DNA from: a virus
Direction: 5' to 3' (one strand)
IMG/VR virus record: IMGVR_UViG_3300031885_000110
Span: 1 to 24,492 of that record
Length of the DNA stretch: 24,492 nt
The notes below the pieces were generated by a model. The model saw only the letters and a list, made by a program, of their open reading frames with translations. It was not told where the DNA came from and did not search any database. A program made the translations under genes and the position numbers. This document shows, piece by piece, positions 1 to 5,603 of this stretch. Positions within the stretch are counted from its first letter, which is position 1, and every line of letters starts with the position of its first letter.

Positions 1-14
1 GAAGGAGGGATAAG

Positions 15-257
15 ATGCCTCATGATCCAGAAATAGATTTGAAGCGTGCTGGATTCAAAGTGGCGCTACGAAGCGATGAATTGCTCGCGGCGACGATGAC
101 CCTGCTCCGGGCACACGACGAATTGTTTCGAGCAGTTCACTCAGCGTTTCAAGCGGAAGTAGCAGTGCAGATCGCGCTGGAGAGAAAGTTCGGAATGGGT
201 ATCGCGGAGATCCTGAAGATCGAGCGAGCGGAGCGCGAAGAGAAAGGCGGCAAATAA
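15..257 (+). CDS. small helical protein of unknown function
   Basis: An 80-residue acidic/basic, probably all-helical protein with no cysteines, no membrane segment and no family I recognise. A very strong ribosome site (GGAGGG) sits six bases before the ATG, right at the window edge, so the gene is complete and well translated. Its stop is one base before the next start, so the two are co-transcribed. The C-terminal half is rich in Glu/Arg/Lys and could form a coiled coil. It belongs to the accessory block upstream of the packaging genes. No function is assigned. Confidence 0.75.
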   Translation: MPHDPEIDLKRAGFKVALRSDELLAATMTLLRAHDELFRAVHSAFQAEVAVQIALERKFGMGIAEILKIERAEREEKGGK

Positions 258-258
258 G

Positions 259-654
259 ATGAACTGTACTCCGCTGCGCATCGCCATTGAATGTGCGATT
301 TGCTTTTCAATAATTTGGGCAGTCAGAAATTTCTATAAACAGCAGGCTTTCGATAAAATGCAGAACGTAGATGACTGTGTTCAATTACAAAAGAATCTCG
401 ATGAGGCTCAGCCGGTAAAGGAAGAGTCTTCCGGAGCAGTGCAGGAGTCTGATACCTCGGCGCAGGTATTTGGAGACGCAGGTCCGGAAGACCCTCGGCA
501 TGATAAAAGTATGCACGATCTAGAGTATCTGGGTCGATGGATCGATCAGTGCAAGGAAGACAGGTTCATCTATAAATCGTTGCTGGAATTGTGCACGCGG
601 CGAGAGAAGAGGGCAAAAAAAGATTCTATCGACAAAGATGGAGGAACACACTGA
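259..654 (+). CDS. small membrane-anchored protein, unknown function
   Basis: A 131-residue protein. Residues about 6-24 form one hydrophobic stretch (IAIECAICFSIIWAV) followed by basic residues, which fits a single N-terminal signal anchor. The rest is hydrophilic and charged, with a Glu/Ser/Asp-rich middle and a basic C-terminus. This one-anchor architecture occurs in phage inner-membrane accessory proteins and spanins, but no holin or endolysin is adjacent, so a lysis role is only a possibility. The ribosome site is weaker (AAAGGCGG). The DNA here is more AT-rich than the structural genes. Confidence 0.65.
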   Translation: MNCTPLRIAIECAICFSIIWAVRNFYKQQAFDKMQNVDDCVQLQKNLDEAQPVKEESSGAVQESDTSAQVFGDAGPEDPRHDKSMHDLEYLGRWIDQCKEDRFIYKSLLELCTRREKRAKKDSIDKDGGTH

Positions 655-659
655 AATGA

Positions 660-780
660 CCGGCAGTGGCGAAAATGGGAGACGCGGAGCGGCACAAAGA
701 TGATCCCTCCTTCGAATTGTGATGCTCCGGTCGGGAAAGGTGCCAGCCCGACCATGGGAGTTCGAGCCTTCCCTGCCGGA
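660..780 (+). tRNA. class II tRNA-like gene with enlarged anticodon arm
   Basis: Cloverleaf elements fold in order. The acceptor stem CCGGCAG (660-666) pairs perfectly with CTGCCGG (773-779). A 3-bp D-stem (669-671/683-685) has a GGG-containing loop. A long variable arm GGTCGGG (729-735) pairs perfectly with CCCGACC (747-753). A 5-bp T-stem (756-760/768-772) carries the canonical loop TTCGAGC. The oddity is the anticodon arm: 687-691 pairs with 723-727, then after a G/A mismatch CACAA (693-697) pairs with TTGTG (717-721), leaving a 19-base apical loop instead of 7. No anticodon can be assigned. No CCA is encoded. Variable-arm length puts it in the Leu/Ser/Tyr class. It may be a true tRNA with an insertion, a decayed tRNA, or a tRNA mimic. 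Confidence 0.55.
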
Positions 781-783
781 AAC

Positions 784-882
784 GTGGCGATGGTGGAATG
801 GTCACACAGCCCTACGTTAGAGGGTGCCGATAATGGGTACAACGTAACCACGGCAATGGGGGTTCGAATCCCTCTCGCCACA
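784..882 (+). tRNA. class II tRNA-like gene, apparent anticodon GTT
   Basis: Acceptor GTGGCGA (784-790) pairs perfectly with TCGCCAC (875-881). Two bases separate it from a 3-bp D-stem GTG/CAC (793-795/805-807) with a GG-containing loop. The anticodon stem GCCCT/AGGGT (809-813/821-825) closes a 7-base loop ACGTTAG, giving apparent anticodon GTT (816-818, Asn codons). The T-stem GGGGG/CCCTC (858-862/870-874) carries loop TTCGAAT. Two features are abnormal: position 33 is C rather than the near-universal U, and the variable region is 32 bases (826-857) with its own stem GCCG/CGGC, whereas Asn tRNAs normally have short variable loops. The body looks Leu/Ser-like. It begins three bases after the preceding tRNA-like gene. 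No CCA is encoded. Confidence 0.62.
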
Positions 883-883
883 C

Positions 884-978
884 CGATGCCAGGACGCATG
901 GTGCGCCACGAGGTGCCGTCGACCCAACCCGAGCGAGGCGGAGATAGAACAACGTCCACAGTAACAGGGCTGGCATCG
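884..978 (+). ncRNA. stem-closed structured element next to the tRNA pair
   Basis: CGATGCCAG (884-892) is the perfect reverse complement of CTGGCATCG (970-978), enclosing 77 bases; GACG (893-896) can extend the helix inward against CGTC (953-956). The size and position, two bases after a tRNA-like gene, suggest a third small structured RNA or a processing hairpin. It lacks the TTCGA T-loop on either strand, so it is not called a tRNA. Its 3' end lies just upstream of the ribosome site of the next gene, so it could also act as a leader structure. Confidence 0.35.
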
Positions 979-1007
979 AATTACATGGGCGAGGAAAGGG
1001 CAAAGCG

Positions 1008-1229
1008 ATGAAATACAAAATGAAGTTGATAAGGATCGCCATCGAGGACTTTCACAAGAGAGAGATTTGGCAGTGCGAAGACTGCGAGCGGTGGCACGGT
1101 TTCGATCATGGCGCAATGGACGACCATCCCAACCTTTGTGACGAGTGTTGGGCGAAGGTGAACAAGCGCTACGAAATGTTCGAAAAATACAGTGTCGGCG
1201 CTACAAAGAAGGTGACCGATGCCCGATAA
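1008..1229 (+). CDS. small zinc-finger-like protein
   Basis: A 73-residue protein with two CxxC pairs (C23/C26 and C44/C47) separated by a His-rich stretch (H30, H34, H40), the usual look of a small structural zinc finger. The basic N-terminus and C-terminus fit nucleic-acid binding, but nothing more specific can be read. The start is supported by GAGGAAAGG about eight bases upstream. The gene overlaps the next by 11 bases. Its exact partner or target is unknown. Confidence 0.7.
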   Translation: MKYKMKLIRIAIEDFHKREIWQCEDCERWHGFDHGAMDDHPNLCDECWAKVNKRYEMFEKYSVGATKKVTDAR

Positions 1230-1482
1230 ATTCACGCTGCATACTCAGATGGCGGCTCAAGCATACGAGGACATGCTGGCCGATCTCGGGAAGCAACGGG
1301 ACAACCTGTTTGAGAGGTTGGGTAGTCTGAAGATAGAACCGGCAGCAAGCTTCAGCTTTTACATGGTGATAAAAGAGTTAGAGTTCCGGCAAAAAACCCT
1401 GGTCATGAAGACGGCGGTGGAAATCGATCTTATGGTCAAGGCGCAACTTTTTGCCGCTAACAACTTGCTGAAGGGTGAATAG
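1219..1482 (+). CDS. hypothetical helical protein
   Basis: An 87-residue, predicted helical protein without cysteines or membrane segments. The start overlaps the preceding zinc-finger gene by 11 bases and has a modest AAGGTG site, suggesting translational coupling. I do not recognise a family. Confidence 0.65.
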   Translation: MPDKFTLHTQMAAQAYEDMLADLGKQRDNLFERLGSLKIEPAASFSFYMVIKELEFRQKTLVMKTAVEIDLMVKAQLFAANNLLKGE

Positions 1483-1491
1483 GGAGGCGCT

Positions 1492-1959
1492 ATGGACGGC
1501 GAATACGATCTTTACGGAGGCACACCGCCCCATCAGGTGACAAGCGCTACCTCGGAGGCGGCAGCGGAGACAATGACCGAGGAAGCTCTTACCTTGCGGC
1601 TCCGGGTGTATGCCTTCGTTGTGCGGCGAGGGAGCCAAGGAGCTACCGATTGGGAGATCCAGAAGGCGCTGGGCATGGCCGTGAGCACGGAGGTTCCCCG
1701 CAGGCGAGAACTGGTGTTGAAGGGACTCCTAAAGGACGGAGGCTTTTGTCGTCTGACGCGGACCAGGCGGCAGGCAACAGTCTGGGTAAGAGCCGAGGAG
1801 CCAGAGCAGAAAGTTCAGGGACCGCTGGAATCTCTGAAGCAGAGATACGACAAGACGCTCGAGCGGCTGGCCAAATGCGAAGCCGAGCTTGAGGAATGCA
1901 GAGCGATGCTCAGGCGGTATCAGAAAGAGGAGCCGAGGCGGCAGATGTCGCTGTTTTAG
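1492..1959 (+). CDS. winged-helix protein with C-terminal clamp-binding-like motif
   Basis: A 155-residue protein. Residues about 30-98 read as a winged helix-turn-helix: a helix-rich start, then SQGATDWEIQKAL, a recognition-helix-like VSTEVPRRRELVLKGLL, and a basic strand-turn-strand wing (RLTRTRRQATVWV). Residues about 110-147 are a charged coiled coil. The protein ends with Q151-M-S-L-F155, which closely matches the bacterial beta sliding-clamp-binding consensus QL(S/D)LF at an exposed C-terminus. The layout is therefore a DNA-binding head, a stalk and a clamp-docking tail. That reading is inference; the winged-helix assignment is firmer than the clamp assignment. A GGAGGCG site supports the ATG start. 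Confidence 0.72.
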   Translation: MDGEYDLYGGTPPHQVTSATSEAAAETMTEEALTLRLRVYAFVVRRGSQGATDWEIQKALGMAVSTEVPRRRELVLKGLLKDGGFCRLTRTRRQATVWVRAEEPEQKVQGPLESLKQRYDKTLERLAKCEAELEECRAMLRRYQKEEPRRQMSLF

Positions 1960-1969
1960 GAGAAAGCAA

Positions 1970-2125
1970 ATGTGGATTAAAATAGCATGTCGCTTGTTCG
2001 GTCACCGCTGGAAGAATTTTAATTGGCGCACCGGTATGAGGGGACCGTTCTACTGCGACAGATGTTTCGATGCAGTGTGGCAGGGTATCACATGGCCTCC
2101 TCCGCCAAGGAGAAAGGAAGAGTAA
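1970..2125 (+). CDS. 51-residue zinc-ribbon-like miniprotein
   Basis: The protein carries C7 and H12 near the N-terminus and C29/C32 further on (CRLFGH then CDRC), a plausible four-ligand zinc site, followed by a proline-rich basic tail (PPPPRRKEE). The ATG at 1970 was chosen over an in-frame upstream ATG at 1889 because AGGAGA lies seven bases before it and because the longer version would lie inside the preceding gene. Short CxxC proteins of this kind are common in phage accessory regions. Function unknown. Confidence 0.65.
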   Translation: MWIKIACRLFGHRWKNFNWRTGMRGPFYCDRCFDAVWQGITWPPPPRRKEE

Positions 2126-2128
2126 TTC

Positions 2129-2836
2129 ATGGAACTGACTGAGAAAAACAAACAGCACATCGATTCTCTGACCTATGAAGAATTGCTTTTCAGATGGAGA
2201 TTCGCGGTAGATGCTTACTGGTTTCGGGGTCCAACCAGCGAGTATTGGGAACAGCGCATGAACGAGCTTCGGGACAGTGTGGACCATGCGGCCATTTCGA
2301 AGCGCATCGGCTGGGAAAGGAAGACGAACGGCGAACCTGTAAAAGTAACCCGATCCGAGGCAGCGGAGATTGAAAAGCAATCCAGAGAGAGAATAGAGAT
2401 TGGGTTACAAGGAGAGGTGGTCCGAGATGCTGCTGTCCCGGCGATGTGGGAAGAAGACGATGATGTTGAAACGCTGAGGGACAAACTGGTTTTCGTCAAC
2501 GAAGTGGCGCGGTTGCGTTCGGGTGGGATTACAGAAATTTGTGCTGAACTCGAAGCGGTGAAGGCGGAGAATACAAAATTAAAAGAGCAGATGTCTATCG
2601 AGAAAAAGTATGATGACCCTAGACTTCTGAAAGGCATAGAGAAAATTATTCCCCAAGACCTGCTTATTTTACTGGACGAGTTATGGAATGCCACTGTTGC
2701 TTGGATATGCATTTCGGGGAGTTGTGATGACGAAGCAAACAGGGTGAAAAGTGCTAAATTGGCCATTGCAGATTATATGCAGCACCGCGCCCAAGCGGAG
2801 CGCGAGAGAGAGGCGGGAAATGAAAGTAATCATTGA
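2129..2836 (+). CDS. phage coiled-coil protein of unknown function
   Basis: A 235-residue protein. The N-terminal stretch (IDSLTYEELLFRWRFA, then a short aromatic segment ending in EYWEQRM) resembles a short conserved segment seen in many phage hypothetical proteins. From memory, related proteins read roughly DIDSMSYEQLL...WR. The middle and C-terminal parts are charged and helical, with a coiled-coil candidate near residues 150-180. The second half of the gene is AT-richer than its neighbours. It overlaps the next gene by 17 bases. No enzymatic motif is visible. Confidence 0.72.
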   Translation: MELTEKNKQHIDSLTYEELLFRWRFAVDAYWFRGPTSEYWEQRMNELRDSVDHAAISKRIGWERKTNGEPVKVTRSEAAEIEKQSRERIEIGLQGEVVRDAAVPAMWEEDDDVETLRDKLVFVNEVARLRSGGITEICAELEAVKAENTKLKEQMSIEKKYDDPRLLKGIEKIIPQDLLILLDELWNATVAWICISGSCDDEANRVKSAKLAIADYMQHRAQAEREREAGNESNH

Positions 2837-3014
2837 ATTGTGTGCCGGGGACGGTGAGATGTCCAGATATAGGGTGGTGACAAAACGGGACATGGACCTG
2901 AATATAGAAGCGGTGGACAGAGCTATCAAAGGCAAACCTCAATGCAAGGACTTTGTGACGCTTCTCGACACGCGCTCGATACTTGAAGGAATCAGAGAGC
3001 AATTGCCAGACTAA
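2820..3014 (+). CDS. small hypothetical protein, last gene of the accessory block
   Basis: A 64-residue protein starting MKVIIELC. An in-frame ATG at 2751 exists, but starting there would bury 69 bases inside the preceding gene without a ribosome site, whereas GAGAGGCGGG lies just before 2820. The predicted fold is mixed alpha/beta. It is the last gene before an apparent transcription boundary. No family recognised. Confidence 0.6.
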   Translation: MKVIIELCAGDGEMSRYRVVTKRDMDLNIEAVDRAIKGKPQCKDFVTLLDTRSILEGIREQLPD

Positions 3015-3040
3015 CTCCGCTCTTCGACAAGTCTCTTTTT
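3008..3040 (+). terminator. possible weak intrinsic terminator
   Basis: AGACT (3008-3012) can pair with AGTCT (3030-3034), followed by CTTTTT (3035-3040). The stem is only 5 bp with a 17-base loop and overlaps the stop of the preceding gene, so this would be a weak terminator. Its place just before a promoter-like motif is the main support. Confidence 0.28.
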
Positions 3041-3042
3041 GT

Positions 3043-3057
3043 ATATACTTGACACGC
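3043..3057 (+). promoter_or_regulatory. promoter-like motif, copy 1 (upstream of packaging genes)
   Basis: ATATACTTGACACGC contains a -10-like TATACT (3044-3049) abutting a TTGACA (3049-3054). Fourteen of its fifteen bases recur at 14511-14525, the only other sizeable operon boundary in the window. In both places the motif ends 26-29 bases before a start codon. This spacing suggests that TATACT acts as the -10 element with transcription beginning within or just after the motif. A TTCGAC (3023-3028) could serve as a poor -35 element. An operator role for the TTGACACGC half is also possible. Confidence 0.5.
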
Positions 3058-3086
3058 CATAATCTGTGGTGTTACCAATATGGGTG

Positions 3087-3290
3087 ATGTCTATACGCCC
3101 CAAGGTACGCACCGAGCAGATTAATCTTCGGGTCACACCAACGGAGCTGGAAGAGATTCGCTCGGCGGCGGAGCGCAACGATACTTCCGTCACCCAGTAC
3201 ATCATGACCGCAACCCTTGACAAGATCGCCAAGGAGAAAAGGCCGTTTATCGGGACGCTGCGTCGCATGAGAGAGCAAGGGTTGCTATGA
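3087..3290 (+). CDS. ribbon-helix-helix DNA-binding protein
   Basis: A 67-residue protein. After a short basic arm, residues about 7-50 match the ribbon-helix-helix pattern: a strand (EQINLRVTP), helix one (TELEEIRSAAERND) and helix two (SVTQYIMTATLDKIA), as in DUF1778/TacA-type antitoxins and MobC-like regulators. No toxin gene lies beside it, so a transcription regulator is more likely than an antitoxin. The ATG at 3087 is preferred over 3066, which would leave only eight bases after the upstream motif. As first gene behind that motif it may regulate the packaging operon (inference). It overlaps the next gene by four bases (ATGA). Confidence 0.68.
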   Translation: MSIRPKVRTEQINLRVTPTELEEIRSAAERNDTSVTQYIMTATLDKIAKEKRPFIGTLRRMREQGLL

Positions 3291-3925
3291 CAAACGGCGA
3301 CACGATAGATAAAAAGCCCAACGACGGATCGCTCATACCGTCGTCAACCAAAAAGGGTGTCAAAAAGGTGCGGAAGCCACCCCTTCGCAAGTCGCCTTTC
3401 ATATCCATCGATAAATACAACGCTTTGCAGGATGCGTACTACAAGAAGCAGAACATAAATGCGGCAGCAGAGGCGGCGCATGTTACTTTTAAAACAGCCA
3501 AGTACTACATCGAAGGTCCGGGTAAGCCAGAGGCTGGGCTGGTAGCGATCAAGCAACTTTGGTTGGATGTGCAGGTAGAGGCGCAAGAGCAAAAGCAGAT
3601 GACCTTGCTCAAGTTCCACGAGGAGCAGGCGAAGGAGTTGTCTGAGATAATCAACACAGCATTGGCAGAGTTGAAACTGATACGAGCGGAGACGACACAA
3701 CGGCTGAAGCGATTCAGGGACAGCGGAGGATCGGCCATAGAGACAGGAGCCACGCTTTCGGCAGCGCTCATGAGTTATGAGCGAGGGGTGAGGCTGATGG
3801 AACGTTTCCTCGGTGCGCCAGACGCAACATTGGAACATCGTGGCGAGGACAGATACAAGAATTGGACGGACGACGAAATAACGGAATACATGACTACCGG
3901 CAAGGTGCCGGAACACGCGAGGTAG
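3287..3925 (+). CDS. terS: probable terminase small subunit
   Basis: A 212-residue protein. After a disordered basic N-terminus, residues about 38-80 (DKYNALQDAYYKKQN, AAAEAAHVTFKTAKYYI) look like a helix-turn-helix. A long coiled coil follows (about 95-145), then a helical segment. The C-terminus has the hallmark of many phage small terminases: acidic residues, then WTDDEITEYMTTGKVP. Small terminases bind the packaging site and load the large subunit onto DNA. Position at the head of the packaging operon, with the large terminase 1.7 kb downstream, supports the call. The separation of the two subunits by three genes is somewhat unusual. Confidence 0.6.
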   Translation: MTNGDTIDKKPNDGSLIPSSTKKGVKKVRKPPLRKSPFISIDKYNALQDAYYKKQNINAAAEAAHVTFKTAKYYIEGPGKPEAGLVAIKQLWLDVQVEAQEQKQMTLLKFHEEQAKELSEIINTALAELKLIRAETTQRLKRFRDSGGSAIETGATLSAALMSYERGVRLMERFLGAPDATLEHRGEDRYKNWTDDEITEYMTTGKVPEHAR

Positions 3926-3928
3926 GCA

Positions 3929-4744
3929 ATGGCGGACAGCGACAAGACGAAGAAATCAAAGGCCGTACCGAAGGCCAGCGGAATCAAGGTGTATTGCGCC
4001 TTTGACGAGGTGGTGGACATCACCAAGATAATCCCCAATCCGCGCAATCCCAACAGACACCCGGAGCGACAGATTGAATTGCTGGCGAAGATCATAAAGA
4101 ACCAGGGGTGGCGAGCGCCCATCACTATCTCCCGCAGGTCCGGGTTTGTTGTGCGTGGAGGAGGCAGGTACGAAGCGGCCAAGTTGCTGCATTCTACCGA
4201 GGTACCGGTAGATTTCCAAGACTATGCGAGCGACGCCGAGGAATGGGCCGATCTCATCGCCGACAACAGGATCGCCGAACTAGCCTACATCGATGAGACT
4301 GTGCTGAAGGACTTGGTGTCGGAGATAGACGTTGGCGACTTCGACATGGACCTGACAGGGTTCGACAACGAATCGCTCGAGAAGCTTATGACTTGGGTCC
4401 CGGACGAGTCCAACCTGCCGGACGATCTGCCTCCGCCCGAAGTGGAAGGCTTAGACACCAGCATGGGCAGGCTCATCCTGGTATACGGCACTCCGGAAGA
4501 GAAACAGCGATGGTTCGATCTGCTCGGTTTGGAAGGGCAGACCAACCAGGTAGTCTTCTCTCTCGCCGACCTTAAAGCCAAGGAAGAGGAACCGACAGAA
4601 CAGAAGGTACTCGCCCCTGACCACGGATTTAACAGCGAGAGAAGTAACATGATCGCCCACAAGGCGGTAAATGCCGAGCAATCAAAAAGCATTACCGAGA
4701 GCCATACTTCAACAGCAAGCCTAACCAACCATCTAGGAGAATGA
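3929..4744 (+). CDS. ParB/Srx-like domain protein
   Basis: A 271-residue protein. Residues about 26-120 form a ParB N-terminal-type domain: DITKIIPNPRNPNRHP (30-45), a helix (QIELLAKIIKNQGW), PITIS, and the Box II region VVRGGGRYEAAKLL (74-87). In phages this domain is usually fused to, or next to, a DNA methyltransferase. None is present here. The C-terminal part (about 170-220) has a proline/acidic linker, then RLILVYGTPEEKQRWFDLLG, a small alpha/beta domain that often trails these proteins. A Lys-rich N-terminus could contact DNA. Likely roles are DNA binding or nicking near packaging, but the biochemical activity is not established. It lies between the terminase genes. Confidence 0.72.
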   Translation: MADSDKTKKSKAVPKASGIKVYCAFDEVVDITKIIPNPRNPNRHPERQIELLAKIIKNQGWRAPITISRRSGFVVRGGGRYEAAKLLHSTEVPVDFQDYASDAEEWADLIADNRIAELAYIDETVLKDLVSEIDVGDFDMDLTGFDNESLEKLMTWVPDESNLPDDLPPPEVEGLDTSMGRLILVYGTPEEKQRWFDLLGLEGQTNQVVFSLADLKAKEEEPTEQKVLAPDHGFNSERSNMIAHKAVNAEQSKSITESHTSTASLTNHLGE

Positions 4745-4745
4745 A

Positions 4746-5048
4746 ATGAATCCAGAAACCAACAAATTCGAGCTACTCAAACCATATACAGACCAGAACG
4801 AAGGCCCAGGAGGATTACAGCATGTGGTGGCCGGAGACCTCTCTCTGGCCAGCGTCGGCCTGTTGAAGCGCGTGGTGATGAAGCAATCGTTGCTGCGCCC
4901 GAACGGCGAGCCCGTGCCAGAGCACTGGACACAATTTCAGATCGGCGAGTGCGTAGTCATCAAAAATTATACGTTCAGGGTGGCCTACATTGGCGAAACA
5001 TCGATCTTGTTCGAGCCTGTCGGTATCCCGGATTTGGGGGTGAAGTGA
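4746..5048 (+). CDS. small phage protein of unknown function
   Basis: A 100-residue protein. The C-terminal half (HWTQFQIGECVVIKNYTFRVAYIGETSILFEPV) reads as a small beta-barrel, a pattern I associate with short phage proteins lying near terminase genes. AGGAGAATG-type spacing supports the start. It has no catalytic motif and no cysteine cluster. Function unknown. Confidence 0.65.
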   Translation: MNPETNKFELLKPYTDQNEGPGGLQHVVAGDLSLASVGLLKRVVMKQSLLRPNGEPVPEHWTQFQIGECVVIKNYTFRVAYIGETSILFEPVGIPDLGVK

Positions 5049-5066
5049 TGGGCGAAGTCGCTCCCT

Positions 5067-5603
5067 ATGCTTTCGGATCTGGTGGGCTTCGATTACTTGG
5101 AGATGTATAGGCGATACAGCGTAGGATCGGGATACCTCCGGCTCAACCGGAATATCAAGCGCAAGTTCGTGGATGAAATGGAGGACGCAGCCAGGCGCAG
5201 CAACATGAGATTCTACGTGAGCGATGCGCACTTCAAGGAACGCTGCGACAACGGTTCCTGCTGCGGTTTGAGCGAAGATTGGAACTACAGCCGGGGACAG
5301 TACTGCGAAGCGCTCGTCCTTTGCAAAAAGAATGGCCGGGTGACATGGGGCGAGATCGGCCCGGAGATGGTCAAATCCGGGTTCGACAAGTTTAGATGGG
5401 GCAGTGCGGAGAACTACAACCAAGGAACCAGCGGAGCCAGAGCGAAATTTCTGTTTCACACAATGATGGATTTCCTGCGCTGGCACTGGAACAACCCCAA
5501 ATCGGCCAAGTCGCCTTATGTTATGTTCGAGGGCATCATGAAGCCGGTAGACAAAGACGAAAACGGTGATCTGATTTACGAATACGACGCGAGCAGGGAA
5601 TAA
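5067..5603 (+). CDS. protein resembling the C-terminal domain of phage radical-SAM-like proteins
   Basis: A 178-residue protein with the signature FYVSDAHFKERCDNGSCCG (residues about 49-67), then WNYSRGQYCEAL. From memory, this cysteine-rich segment resembles the C-terminal part of radical SAM proteins encoded near phage terminases. The radical SAM core itself (CxxxCxxC binding a 4Fe-4S cluster) is absent, and the frame is closed by a stop at 5046-5048, so no N-terminal extension exists. Either this is a stand-alone domain or the remnant of a truncated gene. The ribosome site of the 5067 ATG is weak. It overlaps the large terminase by one base. Confidence 0.55.
   Translation: MLSDLVGFDYLEMYRRYSVGSGYLRLNRNIKRKFVDEMEDAARRSNMRFYVSDAHFKERCDNGSCCGLSEDWNYSRGQYCEALVLCKKNGRVTWGEIGPEMVKSGFDKFRWGSAENYNQGTSGARAKFLFHTMMDFLRWHWNNPKSAKSPYVMFEGIMKPVDKDENGDLIYEYDASRE

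Noticed and set aside
660-780. Group I intron or archaeal bulge-helix-bulge intron in the first tRNA-like gene
   Set aside because: The extra sequence is about 24 bases, far too short for a group I intron, and the two 3-base bulges around a 4-bp helix needed for archaeal splicing are not seen.
884-978. Third tRNA gene
   Set aside because: The flanking 9-bp stem fits a tRNA in size, but no TTCRA T-loop occurs on either strand.
700-1011. Open reading frame of 103 codons overlapping the tRNA-like genes
   Set aside because: It covers both tRNA-like structures, has no good ribosome site, and its open frame is explained by the structured RNA sequence.
3049-3077. Conventional promoter with TTGACA as the -35 element
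   Set aside because: At 17-base spacing the -10 position reads TTACCA here, and at the second copy it falls in the ribosome site, so TTGACA is unlikely to be a working -35.
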